NCBI RefSeq assembly: GCF_049800775.1
Contig: NZ_JBNAFR010000007.1
Span: 183,054-247,053, forward strand
Direction of reading: 5' to 3'
From: Dinoroseobacter sp049800775
GTDB lineage: Bacteria > Pseudomonadota > Alphaproteobacteria > Rhodobacterales > Rhodobacteraceae
DNA length: 64,000 nt
How positions within the stretch are numbered: the first letter of the stretch is position 1; every line of letters begins with the position of its first letter. Of the stretch, positions 25,299 through 34,986 are shown in pieces. The notes under the pieces were generated by a model. The model saw only the letters and a list, made by a program, of their open reading frames with translations. It searched no databases and was not told where the DNA came from. The translations under genes and the position numbers were made by a program.

Positions 25299-26753
25299 AT
25301 GGAGATTCGCGAGGCCCTCACTTTCGACGATGTGCTGCTGGTACCCGGCGCCAGCTCCGTGCTGCCCTCCGAGGCGGACACCCGCACCATGGTGACCAAG
25401 TCGATTGCCCTGAACATTCCCCTGCTGAGCTCGGCCATGGATACGGTGACCGAGGCGCGGATGGCGATCGCCATGGCGCAGGTCGGTGGCATGGGAGTGC
25501 TGCACCGCAATCTGAGCGTGGATGAGCAGCAAAACCAGGTCCGGCAGGTCAAACGCTTTGAATCCGGGGTGGTCTATAACCCGGTGACCCTGCGCCCGGA
25601 TCAGACGCTGGCCGATGCCAAGGCACTGATGGATCGCTACAAGATCACCGGTTTCCCGGTTGTGGATGAGCGTCGCCGCGTGCTGGGGATCGTGACCAAT
25701 CGCGACATGCGGTTTGCCAGCGATGACAACACGCCGGTCTCTGTGATGATGACGTCGGACAATCTGGCCATCCTGCGCGAGCCTGCGGATCTGGCCGAGG
25801 CCAAATCGCTGATGCATGCGCGGCGGATCGAGAAGCTTCTGGTGCTGGACGGCGATGGCACGCTGACCGGGCTGCTGACGATCAAGGATATCGAACAGGC
25901 CGTGCTGAACCCCAATGCCTGCAAGGATGAGCTGGGCCGCTTGCGCGTGGCGGCCGCCACGACCGTGGGCGATGCCGGGTTCGAGCGCTCGCAGGCGCTG
26001 GTCGAGGCGGGCGTGGATCTGATCATTATCGACACGGCCCATGGTCATTCCGCGGGCGTGGCCAAGGCGGTGGAGCGGGCCAAGACCCTGTCGAACTCCG
26101 TGCAGGTTGTCGCCGGCAACGTGGCCACGGGCGAAGCGACCCGGGCTCTGATCGATGCGGGTGCTGACGCGGTCAAGGTCGGGATCGGCCCGGGCTCGAT
26201 CTGCACCACGCGGATCGTGGCGGGTGTCGGTGTGCCGCAGCTCACCGCGATCATGGATTGCGCCAAGGCGGCCGAGGCCACGGGCACGCCGGTGATCGCC
26301 GATGGCGGTATCAAATTTTCGGGCGACTTCGCCAAGGCCATCGCCGCAGGCGCCCATTGCGCCATGGTCGGCAGCATGATCGCCGGGACGGATGAAAGCC
26401 CGGGCGAAGTGATCCTCTATCAGGGACGCTCTTTCAAATCCTATCGCGGCATGGGCTCTCTTGGGGCCATGGCGCGCGGCTCGGCGGATCGGTATTTCCA
26501 GAAGGACGCGGCCTCCGACAAGCTTGTGCCCGAGGGCATCGAGGGGCAGGTGCCCTACAAGGGTTCTGCTGGCGCGGTTGTGCATCAGCTGGTCGGCGGT
26601 CTGCGCGCGGCCATGGGCTATACCGGGGCGGCGACCGTGGCCGAGATGCGCACGCAAGCGCAATTCGTGCGGATCACCGGCTCGGGTCTCAAGGAGAGCC
26701 ATGTCCATGATGTGCAGATCACTCGCGAGAGCCCGAATTACCGGATGGGTTGA
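25299..26753 (+). CDS. guaB: Inosine-5'-monophosphate dehydrogenase
   Basis: Oxidises IMP to XMP with NAD, the first committed step of GMP synthesis. It has 484 aa, normal for the family. The N-terminus REALTFDDVLLVPG starts the TIM barrel, residues about 95-205 form the twin CBS regulatory domain (MMTSDNLAILREPADLAEAK), and the catalytic Cys is in GPGSICTTRIVAGVGVPQ. The mobile flap with YRGMGSLGAM and the QVPYKGSAG motif follow. The ATG at 25299 has AGGAG six bases upstream; a GTG directly before it is in frame but less likely. Confidence 0.97.
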   Translation: MEIREALTFDDVLLVPGASSVLPSEADTRTMVTKSIALNIPLLSSAMDTVTEARMAIAMAQVGGMGVLHRNLSVDEQQNQVRQVKRFESGVVYNPVTLRPDQTLADAKALMDRYKITGFPVVDERRRVLGIVTNRDMRFASDDNTPVSVMMTSDNLAILREPADLAEAKSLMHARRIEKLLVLDGDGTLTGLLTIKDIEQAVLNPNACKDELGRLRVAAATTVGDAGFERSQALVEAGVDLIIIDTAHGHSAGVAKAVERAKTLSNSVQVVAGNVATGEATRALIDAGADAVKVGIGPGSICTTRIVAGVGVPQLTAIMDCAKAAEATGTPVIADGGIKFSGDFAKAIAAGAHCAMVGSMIAGTDESPGEVILYQGRSFKSYRGMGSLGAMARGSADRYFQKDAASDKLVPEGIEGQVPYKGSAGAVVHQLVGGLRAAMGYTGAATVAEMRTQAQFVRITGSGLKESHVHDVQITRESPNYRMG

Positions 26754-26756
26754 CCC

Positions 26757-27914
26757 ATGACGCCCGCTGCGCGCGTCGCGGCTGCGATCGAGGTGCTCGA
26801 CGCGGTGCTGGAGGGCCAGCCCGCCGAGCAGGCACTCAGCCAATGGGGCCGGGCGCACCGCTTCGCCGGGTCCAAGGATCGGGCCGCGATCCGCGATCTG
26901 GTCTTCGCCGCTCTCCGGCGGCGGTCGAGCTACGGGGCGCTTGGCGGGGCGCTGACCGGACGCGGCCTGATGATCGGGCATTGCGTGGCGGGACACGCCT
27001 CTCTGGACGCGGTCTTCAGTGGCGAGGGGTATGCGCCCGCGCCGCTCTCTGAGCTGGAGCAGGGAAGGGCGCGCGCTGAGCAGGACGTGTCCCGGAGCGA
27101 TCTGTGCGACATGCCCGATTGGATCCTGTCGCAGCTCGATGCGGCTTATGGGGCCGAGGCGGATCAGATCTGTCGTGCGCTGCGGGATCGCGCACCGCTC
27201 GACCTGCGGGTCAACGGGCGCAAGGGGGATGTGGCGGATGCGCAGGAGCGGCTCGCCGCAGAGGGCATCACCGCCGAGCCGGTCAGCGGCGTTCCCGGGG
27301 CTCTGCGGGTTGGCGACGGCGCGCGCCGTGTCGCCCAAAGTGCTGCGTATCGGGACGGTCTGGTGGAGATCCAGGATGCCGCGTCCCAAGCGGCCGTGTT
27401 GGAGACACCGGTGCCCGATGCGGGCCGCGTTCTGGATTATTGCGCTGGCGGCGGCGGCAAGGCCCTCGCGCTTGCCGCACGCAGCGACGCCGAGGTCCAT
27501 GTCCATGACATCGCGCCCGCGCGGATGAAGGACATTCCGGCGCGCGCTGCGCGGGCGGGGGTTGACCTGCCGGTCTGGCAGGCGGGGCAGGGCGGGTTCG
27601 ACCTTGTCTTTTGCGATGCGCCCTGCAGTGGCAGCGGCACCTGGCGTCGCGCGCCCGAGGCCAAATGGGCGCTGACGCCGGAACGGCTCGAGGGCTATGT
27701 CGCGGCCCAAAAGGAGGTGCTGCGCAACGCGCTTCCTCTGGTGCGTCCCGGCGGCGTGCTGGTCTATGCGACCTGCTCGATTTTGCCGGTCGAAAATGCC
27801 GATCAGGTGGGCTGGATGGCCGAAACCTGTCCAAAAGCGCGGCTGCGCGGACAGGCGCAACTGCTGCCCAATGCCCCGGGAGACGGGTTTTTCTACGCCA
27901 TATTCGATGTTTGA
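26757..27914 (+). CDS. RsmB/NOP-family rRNA m5C methyltransferase
   Basis: SAM-dependent RNA cytosine-5 methyltransferase, 385 aa, probably acting on 16S rRNA. The N-terminal 120 residues are a NusB/RsmB-like helical part, shorter than in E. coli RsmB. The catalytic domain has VLDYCAGGGGKALALAA (SAM site), FDLVFCDAPCSGSGTWRR (motif IV Cys) and LVYATCSILPVENADQV (motif VI catalytic Cys). The start is 3 nt after the guaB stop, so the two are co-transcribed. Confidence 0.88.
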   Translation: MTPAARVAAAIEVLDAVLEGQPAEQALSQWGRAHRFAGSKDRAAIRDLVFAALRRRSSYGALGGALTGRGLMIGHCVAGHASLDAVFSGEGYAPAPLSELEQGRARAEQDVSRSDLCDMPDWILSQLDAAYGAEADQICRALRDRAPLDLRVNGRKGDVADAQERLAAEGITAEPVSGVPGALRVGDGARRVAQSAAYRDGLVEIQDAASQAAVLETPVPDAGRVLDYCAGGGGKALALAARSDAEVHVHDIAPARMKDIPARAARAGVDLPVWQAGQGGFDLVFCDAPCSGSGTWRRAPEAKWALTPERLEGYVAAQKEVLRNALPLVRPGGVLVYATCSILPVENADQVGWMAETCPKARLRGQAQLLPNAPGDGFFYAIFDV

Positions 27915-27954
27915 GTCATGGTTGAAACAACCAAAGGTTGAAACTGTTACGGTG

Positions 27955-27969
27955 TTAAGCCAAGCTTAA
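27955..27969 (+). promoter_or_regulatory. CtrA-type binding site upstream of cckA
   Basis: TTAAGCCAAGCTTAA is an exact TTAA-N7-TTAA, the full CtrA recognition sequence in alphaproteobacteria. It lies 46 nt before the cckA GTG. Two direct copies of GGTTGAAAC (27920-27928 and 27936-27944) stand just upstream. Confidence 0.65.
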
Positions 27970-28014
27970 GTCCAGGCGATCAAGACTGCGCGTACAGGTG
28001 ATCCGGAGGACAGG

Positions 28015-30354
28015 GTGAGCGATCAGACGCTGGAAAGTCAGAGATTTGCGGGCGAGACGTCGTCGGCGATCCGCGAGGCTGCTGTACTTCTCGGGGCGGC
28101 GGTCGTGACCTCCGGTCTCGCGGTCATCCTGCAGGATCCGACGGTCAAGCTGTCCCTTGCGGTGTCGGCGGTCACGCTCGTGGCGCTGCTGATCCTGCTG
28201 CAGATCCGGCGACGGATGAACCGGGCGCGCCTCGATCCGAAGCTTGTGGGGCTGTTCACCTTTCTGGAAGGGGATTCAAGCCCGTCGGTCGTGCTCGACA
28301 CGCATCAGCAGGTGCTGTGGATGAACGCTGCGGCCAAGGCGTATTTTCCGAACGCGCAGGAACTTGGACTGGTCTCAGCCCTTCAGGCCACTGTTCCCGA
28401 AAGCGCGGCGTTGCTGCGTCGGTTGCGGCGGGGGCTCGATCAGGCCGCCATGAGTGTCGAGGACGCGGTCACCCGGCGTGGTCATGCGCGGTTCGTGCTG
28501 CGGAAATATGCCTATGGCCAGATGCTCTTCCGGGTGGAGGCGCTGGCTTCCCGCGATGGTGCGAGTTCCGGTTCCGTGTCGATCCCTGTGCTGTCAGTTT
28601 CGAAATCAGGCACGGTTCTGTCGATGAACGAAGCGCTGCGCCGGATGATTGGCGGGCGGGCCCGCGATTTGAATGCGGTCTTCGTTGTGCCGCCCGCCGC
28701 TGAGGTCAGCACGGCCGAGGTGATTACACCCGATGGTCATGTCCCGGTCTATCTGCACCAGACGGAGCTTACGGCCGGGCGGCGCGAGATTGCGCTTCTG
28801 CCGATGCAACGTCTGACCAGCACCCATGACATGAATATGGGGCTTGAGGAACTGCCCGTGGCGGTGATGAAGCTCGGCCCCCAGGGGGAGGTTTTGCAGG
28901 CCAATGCCCATGCGCGGGCCTTGCTCAACATAGAAGGTCAGGTGGACGACATCAATTTCGTCGATCTGGTCACCGGGCTTGGGCGTTCCGTCCGCAGCTG
29001 GATCGAGGAGGCGCTGCATGCGCCCCTGTCGCTGCAACCCGAAGTCCTGCGCGTCAAGGAAGGCACCGAGGAAAGCTTTCTGCAGGTGACCCTGATGCGG
29101 TCACAAAGCGCCGAAGGTCCCATCCTGACTGCGGTTTTGCATGACGCAACCGAGCTCAAAACGCTCGAGGCGCAATTCGTGCAAAGCCAGAAGATGCAGG
29201 CCATCGGCCAGCTCGCGGGCGGTGTCGCCCATGACTTCAACAACCTTCTCACGGCGATTTCAGGGCATTGCGACCTGCTGTTGCTGCGTCATGATCAGGG
29301 GGATCCTGAATATGGCGATCTCGTGCAGATCAACCAGAATGCGAACCGCGCGGCGAGCCTTGTCGGCCAGTTGCTGGCCTTTTCCCGCAAGCAGACATTG
29401 CAACCGGAACTGATCGATCTGCGCGATACGCTCTCGGACCTCACGCACTTGCTCAACCGGCTTGTGGGCGAGAAAGTGACTCTGACCTTGATGAACGAGC
29501 CGGATCTCAGCCCGATGCGGGCCGATAAACGGCAGCTTGAGCAGGTTTTGATGAACCTTGTGGTCAATGCTCGGGATGCGATGCCGGATGGGGGTGAGAT
29601 TACCATCGAGGCCCGCGCGGTCGAGCTGGATGCGCCCATGATGCGCGGTCGGGTGACCTTGCCCGCCGGGGACTACGCCTGTGTGACCGTGACGGATCAG
29701 GGCATCGGCATCCCGCAAGACAAGCTCAGCAAGATCTTTGAGCCTTTCTACACCACCAAGCGCACGGGGGAGGGCACGGGGCTCGGTCTCTCGACGGCCT
29801 ACGGGATCGTAAAGCAGTCCGGCGGCTTCATCTTCGCCGAAAGCGTGGTGGGCAAAGGCACGGCGTTCGAGATCTATTTCCCGGCCTATCACGGCCAGAG
29901 CCTTCCGGTTGCAGAGACTGCGACCGTGGCGCCCGATCGACCCTCTGCGACGGGGGACGGCATCGTGCTTCTCGTGGAGGATGAGGCACCGGTGCGTGCC
30001 TTCGCGGCCAGAGCGCTGCGTCTCAACGGGTTCACCGTACTCGAAGCGGAATGCGCGGAAACAGCATTGGAGCTGCTTGAGAACCCCGCGCTCGAAGTGG
30101 ACCTCTTCGTGACGGATGTGATCATGCCGGGGCTGGATGGCCCAAGTTGGGTGCGGCGCGCCCTGATCGACCGCCCGGGCATTCCCGTCGTCTTCGTGTC
30201 CGGCTATGCCGAAGACCTGTTGTCTGACGATGAAGAGCGGATCCCGAATTCGGTGTTCCTGCCCAAGCCGTTCTCTCTCAAACAGCTGATTGCCACGGTG
30301 CAAGCCCAGTTTGATGCGCCATCGATCTCAGCTCCACTGAAGGATGCCGTTTAA
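28015..30354 (+). CDS. cckA: Hybrid histidine kinase CckA
   Basis: Membrane hybrid kinase of 779 aa that, through ChpT, controls phosphorylation of CtrA. Two N-terminal membrane helices (VLLGAAVVTSGLAVILQ, AVSAVTLVALLILLQ) are followed by PAS-like regions (about 85-380). The H-box QKMQAIGQLAGGVAHDFNNLLTAI is the hallmark of CckA, followed by ATPase boxes NLVVNARDAMPDGG, DQGIGIP, and GTGLGLSTAYGIVKQSGG. A C-terminal receiver (IVLLVEDEAPVRAFAARAL, phosphoacceptor Asp in LFVTDVIMPG) completes it. GTG start is preceded by GGAGGACAG. Confidence 0.95.
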   Translation: MSDQTLESQRFAGETSSAIREAAVLLGAAVVTSGLAVILQDPTVKLSLAVSAVTLVALLILLQIRRRMNRARLDPKLVGLFTFLEGDSSPSVVLDTHQQVLWMNAAAKAYFPNAQELGLVSALQATVPESAALLRRLRRGLDQAAMSVEDAVTRRGHARFVLRKYAYGQMLFRVEALASRDGASSGSVSIPVLSVSKSGTVLSMNEALRRMIGGRARDLNAVFVVPPAAEVSTAEVITPDGHVPVYLHQTELTAGRREIALLPMQRLTSTHDMNMGLEELPVAVMKLGPQGEVLQANAHARALLNIEGQVDDINFVDLVTGLGRSVRSWIEEALHAPLSLQPEVLRVKEGTEESFLQVTLMRSQSAEGPILTAVLHDATELKTLEAQFVQSQKMQAIGQLAGGVAHDFNNLLTAISGHCDLLLLRHDQGDPEYGDLVQINQNANRAASLVGQLLAFSRKQTLQPELIDLRDTLSDLTHLLNRLVGEKVTLTLMNEPDLSPMRADKRQLEQVLMNLVVNARDAMPDGGEITIEARAVELDAPMMRGRVTLPAGDYACVTVTDQGIGIPQDKLSKIFEPFYTTKRTGEGTGLGLSTAYGIVKQSGGFIFAESVVGKGTAFEIYFPAYHGQSLPVAETATVAPDRPSATGDGIVLLVEDEAPVRAFAARALRLNGFTVLEAECAETALELLENPALEVDLFVTDVIMPGLDGPSWVRRALIDRPGIPVVFVSGYAEDLLSDDEERIPNSVFLPKPFSLKQLIATVQAQFDAPSISAPLKDAV

Positions 30355-30470
30355 GGGGGGGCTGTGACCTCCCGTCACCCGATCGGGAAACCCTTTCTTA
30401 ACCAAATTCCGAAATTCTTGGATGGTTAAGATTTGCCTTGAAATGTTCCTACTTCGGTCTCATATTGCGA

Positions 30471-30485
30471 GAACAAGGCAAGAAC
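30471..30485 (+). promoter_or_regulatory. SOS (LexA) box upstream of recA
   Basis: GAACAAGGCAAGAAC is an exact GAAC-N7-GAAC, the alphaproteobacterial LexA operator, 50 bp before the recA start. A near match in the other orientation, GTTCCTACTTCGGTC, lies at 30445-30459. Confidence 0.85.
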
Positions 30486-30534
30486 AAAGCAGCGATTGCC
30501 GCCCTTCTGGCGGTATGTGATAAGGGGCGACACC

Positions 30535-31602
30535 ATGGCCACCGCGAGTCTTCTGGACGTGACCGACAAACGAGAATCCGAAAAGAAAAAAGCGCTGGAT
30601 AGCGCTCTGGCCCAGATCGAACGACAGTTCGGCAAGGGCTCTATTATGAAACTGGGCGCCGACAGCCCTGTCGCTGAGATCGAGGCGACGTCGACCGGCT
30701 CCATCGGTCTCGACATCGCGCTTGGGATCGGCGGCATCCCCAAGGGGCGGATCATCGAAATCTATGGGCCCGAGAGCTCGGGCAAGACAACCCTGACCCT
30801 GCATTGCATCGCCGAGGAGCAGAAAAAGGGCGGTGTTTGTGCCTTCGTCGATGCTGAGCATGCGCTGGACCCGCAATATGCGCGTCGGCTTGGCGTTGAC
30901 CTTGATGAACTGCTGATTTCGCAGCCGGATACGGGCGAGCAAGCGCTTGAGATCACCGAAACCCTTGTGCGCTCCGGGGCTGTCAGCATGGTGGTTGTGG
31001 ATTCCGTTGCCGCGCTGACCCCGAAATCCGAGCTCGAAGGCGATATGGGCGACGCACAGGTCGGTGCCCAGGCGCGCCTCATGAGCCAGGCCATGCGCAA
31101 ATTGACCGGCGCCATCTCGCGCTCCAATTGCACCGTGATCTTTATTAACCAGATCCGGATGAAGATCGGTGTGATGTTCGGCTCGCCGGAGACCACGACG
31201 GGGGGCAATGCGCTCAAGTTCTATTCCTCCGTACGGCTCGATATTCGCCGCATCGGGTCGATCAAGGACCGGGATGAGGTTGTGGGCAACACTACCAAGG
31301 TCAAGGTGGTCAAGAACAAGGTCGCGCCGCCCTTCAAGCAGGTGGAATTCGACATCATGTATGGCGAAGGCATCTCCAAGATGGGTGAGCTGATCGATCT
31401 CGGCGTGAAGGCCGGCGTGGTGCAGAAATCCGGGTCCTGGTTCTCTTACGGCGATGAGCGCATCGGTCAGGGACGGGAAAACGCCAAGCAGTTCCTGCGC
31501 GACAACCGCTCCATGGCGCTGTCGATCGAGGACAAGATCCGCGCAGCCCACGGGCTGGATTTCGAAATGCCCGCAGAAGAGACCGCCGTTCTGGACGAGT
31601 GA
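30535..31602 (+). CDS. recA: Recombinase RecA
   Basis: DNA strand-exchange protein and LexA co-protease, 355 aa. Walker A GPESSGKTT is at residues 78-86, MVVVDSVAALTPKSELEGDMGD is the Walker B and L1 region, and INQIRMKIGVMFGSPETTTGGNALKFY is L2. I use the ATG at 30535 (MATASLLDV), which matches the RecA N-terminus; an upstream in-frame Met only adds a proline-rich leader over the promoter. The SOS box and a strong terminator frame it as a single-gene unit. Confidence 0.98.
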   Translation: MATASLLDVTDKRESEKKKALDSALAQIERQFGKGSIMKLGADSPVAEIEATSTGSIGLDIALGIGGIPKGRIIEIYGPESSGKTTLTLHCIAEEQKKGGVCAFVDAEHALDPQYARRLGVDLDELLISQPDTGEQALEITETLVRSGAVSMVVVDSVAALTPKSELEGDMGDAQVGAQARLMSQAMRKLTGAISRSNCTVIFINQIRMKIGVMFGSPETTTGGNALKFYSSVRLDIRRIGSIKDRDEVVGNTTKVKVVKNKVAPPFKQVEFDIMYGEGISKMGELIDLGVKAGVVQKSGSWFSYGDERIGQGRENAKQFLRDNRSMALSIEDKIRAAHGLDFEMPAEETAVLDE

Positions 31603-31627
31603 TCTCGTCCACATCGCGCGAAACGAG

Positions 31628-31653
31628 GGCGGCCCGCAACGGCCGCCTTTTTT
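31628..31653 (+). terminator. Terminator after recA
   Basis: GGCGGCC (31628-31634) pairs perfectly with GGCCGCC (31641-31647) around a 6-nt loop, followed by six T residues. Confidence 0.9.
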
Positions 31654-31739
31654 CTTGGGCGATCTGGCTTTTTCCGATGGTGGACAGGCTTGGGTCGCAG
31701 CGCTACACCTGCGGGACCATTCCAATCCGGGACGCCCAG

Positions 31740-34406
31740 ATGCCTAGCCTGAACGACATTCGCAGTACTTTTCTCAACTATTTCGGCGCGCAGGATCACG
31801 CGATCATCGACAGCTCACCTCTGGTGCCGCGCAATGATCCGACCCTGATGTTCACCAATGCGGGGATGGTTCAGTTCAAGAATGTGTTCACCGGGCTCGA
31901 GCAGCGGGATTACTCCCGCGCCACCACGAGCCAGAAATGTGTGCGCGCCGGGGGCAAGCACAATGATCTGGACAATGTGGGCTACACGGCGCGCCACCAT
32001 ACCTTCTTTGAAATGCTGGGAAATTTCAGCTTCGGGGATTACTTCAAATCGGATGCCATTCCCTTTGCCTGGGACCTGATCACCAAGGAATTCGGGATCG
32101 ACAAGTCGCGGCTGCTCGTCACGGTCTACCATACCGATGACGAGGCTGCCGAGATCTGGAAAAAACATGCGGGTCTGAGCGATGACCGTATCATCCGCAT
32201 TCCGACCAATGACAATTTCTGGATGATGGGTCCGACGGGGCCGTGCGGACCCTGCACCGAGATTTTCTACGACCATGGCGATCACATCTGGGGCGGGCCT
32301 CCGGGCAGCCCCGAGGAAGATGGCGACCGTTTCATCGAGATCTGGAACCTCGTCTTCATGCAGTTCGAACAGTTCGAGGATGGCTCCCGGCAGGACCTGC
32401 CGTCGCCCTCCATCGATACGGGCATGGGACTGGAACGGATCGCCGCGCTCTTGCAGGGCAGTCACGACAATTACGACACGGATCTCTTCAAGGCGCTGAT
32501 CGAGGCCTCGGCCCATGCCACGGGCGTGGATCCCTATGGCGATCGCAATGTGCATCACCGGGTCATCGCGGATCATTTGCGTTCGACATCGTTTCTGATC
32601 GCGGATGGGGTGATGCCCTCCAATGAAGGGCGCGGTTACGTCCTGCGCCGGATCATGCGGCGGGCCATGCGCCATGCGCATCTGCTCGGTGCTCAGGATC
32701 CCGTGATGCACCGGCTGGTGCCCGCGCTTGTGGCCCAGATGGGGCAGGCCTTCCCCGAACTGGGCCGGGCGCAGGCCCTGATCGAAGAGACGCTGAACCT
32801 CGAGGAAACCCGCTTCCGTCAGACCCTGGATCGCGGCCTTCGCCTGCTGGATGATGCGGTCGAGGGGCTGGATGATGGCGCGGCCCTGCCGGGCGAGACG
32901 GCGTTCAAGCTCTATGACACCTATGGCTTCCCGCTGGACCTGACGCAGGATGCGCTGCGCGAGAAGGGCCGCGAGGTAGAGACCGATGGCTTCGATGCCG
33001 CCATGGCCGAGCAGAAGGCGAAGGCCCGCGCGGCATGGTCCGGGTCGGGCGAGACCGCCGATGAGAGCGTTTGGTTCGATCTGGCCGAGATCCATGGCAG
33101 CACAGAGTTCCTGGGCTATGACACCGAGATCGCCGAGGGGCAGGTTCTTGCCCTCGTGCGGGAGGGCGCGCCGGTCGAGACGATCGCGGCGGGCAGCACG
33201 GGCTGGGCCATCCTGAACCAGACCCCGTTCTACGCGGAATCCGGGGGGCAGGTCGGCGATAGCGGCAGTTACCTGAAGACCGACGGGGCGGGTGCGATCA
33301 CGGACACGCAGAAAAAGAACGGTCTCTTCGTCCATAAGGTCACGCCCGAGAAGGTTGCCCTATCCGTGGGCGACGTGCTGGAGATGCGGGTGGATCCCGC
33401 GCGGCGGAGCTCGATCCGCGCGAACCACTCGGCGACGCACCTGCTCCATGAGGCGCTCCGCCAGGCGTTGGGCGATCACGTGGCCCAGCGTGGGTCGCTG
33501 AACGCGGCCGACCGGTTGCGGTTCGATTTCAGCCATTCCAAGGCCCTCAGCACCGAAGAGCTGGCCAAGGTCGAGACGGATGTGAACGCCTATATCCGCC
33601 AGAACGCGCCGGTCGAGACCCGGATCATGACGCCGGATGATGCGCGCGGCCTCGGGGCGCAGGCGCTGTTTGGCGAGAAATACGGTGACGAGGTGCGCGT
33701 GGTGTCCATGGGACGGCAGGCGGGCTCCGGCAAGGGCGTGACCGGCGAGACCTATTCGCTGGAGCTTTGTGGCGGCACCCATGTGCGCCAGACCGGCGAT
33801 ATCGGTGTCTTCGTGGCGCTTGGCGATACGGCGTCCTCGTCCGGGGTGCGCCGGATCGAGGCACTGACCGGGGAAGAGGCCTTCGCCTATCTCAGCGCTC
33901 AGGATCGCAGGGTGGCCGAGACCGCGCTGGCGCTCAAGGCGCAGGCGGCGGATGTGCCGGACCGTGTCCGTGCCCTGCTGGATGAACGCAAGGCCCTGCA
34001 GAACGAGGTGGCGCAACTGCGCCGCGATCTCGCCATGGCCGGGGGCGCGCAGGCCGATGCGCCGGCCAAGCCCAAGGAGATTGCCGGCGTGCCTTTCCTT
34101 GCGCAGGTGCTGCAGGGGGTGTCGGGCCGGGATCTGCCGCCGTTGATCGATGAACACAAGGCGCGGATTGGCTCTGGCGCGATCCTTCTGATCGCGGATG
34201 CGGATGGCAAGGCGGCCGTCGCGGCAGGTGTCACGCCCGATATGACCGACACGGTCTCGGCCGTGGACCTGGTCAAGGCGGCTGTGGCGGCCCTGGGCGG
34301 CAAGGGCGGTGGTGGCCGTCCGGACATGGCGCAGGGCGGTGGTAAGGACCCGAGCCAAGCCGATGCCGCCATCGCGGCGGTCGAAGCCCTGATTGGAGGA
34401 GAGTAA
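31740..34406 (+). CDS. alaS: Alanyl-tRNA synthetase
   Basis: Charges tRNA-Ala, 888 aa. MPSLNDIRSTFLNYFGAQDH starts the class II catalytic core, with FTNAGMVQFKNVFTG and the motif 2/3 regions DNFWMMGPTGPCGPCTEIFYD and IDTGMGLERIAAL. The editing domain has the zinc site HSATHLLHEAL and CGGTHVRQTGDIG. The C-terminal Ala domain ends GKGGGGRPDMAQGGG. The frame is open 47 codons upstream, but conserved sequence begins at the ATG at 31740. Confidence 0.98.
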   Translation: MPSLNDIRSTFLNYFGAQDHAIIDSSPLVPRNDPTLMFTNAGMVQFKNVFTGLEQRDYSRATTSQKCVRAGGKHNDLDNVGYTARHHTFFEMLGNFSFGDYFKSDAIPFAWDLITKEFGIDKSRLLVTVYHTDDEAAEIWKKHAGLSDDRIIRIPTNDNFWMMGPTGPCGPCTEIFYDHGDHIWGGPPGSPEEDGDRFIEIWNLVFMQFEQFEDGSRQDLPSPSIDTGMGLERIAALLQGSHDNYDTDLFKALIEASAHATGVDPYGDRNVHHRVIADHLRSTSFLIADGVMPSNEGRGYVLRRIMRRAMRHAHLLGAQDPVMHRLVPALVAQMGQAFPELGRAQALIEETLNLEETRFRQTLDRGLRLLDDAVEGLDDGAALPGETAFKLYDTYGFPLDLTQDALREKGREVETDGFDAAMAEQKAKARAAWSGSGETADESVWFDLAEIHGSTEFLGYDTEIAEGQVLALVREGAPVETIAAGSTGWAILNQTPFYAESGGQVGDSGSYLKTDGAGAITDTQKKNGLFVHKVTPEKVALSVGDVLEMRVDPARRSSIRANHSATHLLHEALRQALGDHVAQRGSLNAADRLRFDFSHSKALSTEELAKVETDVNAYIRQNAPVETRIMTPDDARGLGAQALFGEKYGDEVRVVSMGRQAGSGKGVTGETYSLELCGGTHVRQTGDIGVFVALGDTASSSGVRRIEALTGEEAFAYLSAQDRRVAETALALKAQAADVPDRVRALLDERKALQNEVAQLRRDLAMAGGAQADAPAKPKEIAGVPFLAQVLQGVSGRDLPPLIDEHKARIGSGAILLIADADGKAAVAAGVTPDMTDTVSAVDLVKAAVAALGGKGGGGRPDMAQGGGKDPSQADAAIAAVEALIGGE

Positions 34407-34407
34407 G

Positions 34408-34701
34408 ATGGCCGCATTCTGGATTGCCCATGTGCATGTGACCGATCCTGACCGCTATGGCGAATATGCCAAGCGCGCAACGGTGGCGATTGCCGATCAT
34501 GGCGGCGTGTTCCTCGCCCGCGGCGGGGGCTGCACCCAGCTGGAGGGGCCCGAGCGGGCCCGCAACGTGGTCGTGCGGTTCGAAAGCCGCGCGCGCGCGG
34601 TCGAATGCTACAACTCGCCCGCCTATCAAGAGGCGCTCAGCTATGCGCGGGGCGCCTCCCAACGGGAACTTGTGGTCGTCGACGCGCTGGACGACGTCTG
34701 A
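34408..34701 (+). CDS. DUF1330 protein
   Basis: Protein of 97 aa of the DUF1330 ferredoxin-like dimeric fold. Typical features are AHVHVTDPDRYGEYAKRA near the start, GGVFLARGGG, LEGPERARNVVVRFES and CYNSPAYQEA. Its function is unknown. The ATG lies 1 nt after the alaS stop and uses GGAGGAG inside the alaS 3' end, so it is translated from the alaS mRNA. Confidence 0.85.
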   Translation: MAAFWIAHVHVTDPDRYGEYAKRATVAIADHGGVFLARGGGCTQLEGPERARNVVVRFESRARAVECYNSPAYQEALSYARGASQRELVVVDALDDV

Positions 34702-34707
34702 GCCGGG

Positions 34708-34986
34708 CTAGCGTGCGCGCGGCCGCGACGGGCGCGCGGGCAGGGGCTTGGGCTTGTGGATCGGCGGCCGTACTTGCGGCGGCTTGGCCACGGGCGGACG
34801 GTTGGGCCGGTCCGGGCGGTTGATGTCGACATCCACATCCACATCGCGGTCATGGTAATAGTGGTTCCAGTAGAACGGATCCGAGTAGCCATACCCGTAG
34901 CTGACGCCGACGGCGGTCTGACACCCGGCGAGGCCCCCGATCAGTCCGAGGCAAAGTGCGGTGCGCACAATAAAACGAGGCGTCAT
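34708..34986 (-). CDS. Small proline-rich predicted lipoprotein
   Basis: Protein of 92 aa that I do not recognise. The lipobox LAGC gives an acylated Cys near residue 22. The mature part has aromatic residues (YGYGYSDPFYWNHYYHD), then alternating Asp-Val (DVDVDVDIN), then a Pro/Arg/Lys-rich tail. The tail may contact peptidoglycan or other polyanions. Its ATG overlaps the stop of the gene upstream by 4 nt. Confidence 0.7.
   Translation of the reverse strand: MTPRFIVRTALCLGLIGGLAGCQTAVGVSYGYGYSDPFYWNHYYHDRDVDVDVDINRPDRPNRPPVAKPPQVRPPIHKPKPLPARPSRPRAR

Noticed and set aside
25182..27860. An 892-codon open frame on the minus strand opposite guaB and the RsmB-like gene
   Set aside because: It lies entirely antisense to two clear genes, is rich in His, Arg and Gly as expected for the reverse frame of high-GC codons, and shows no domain.
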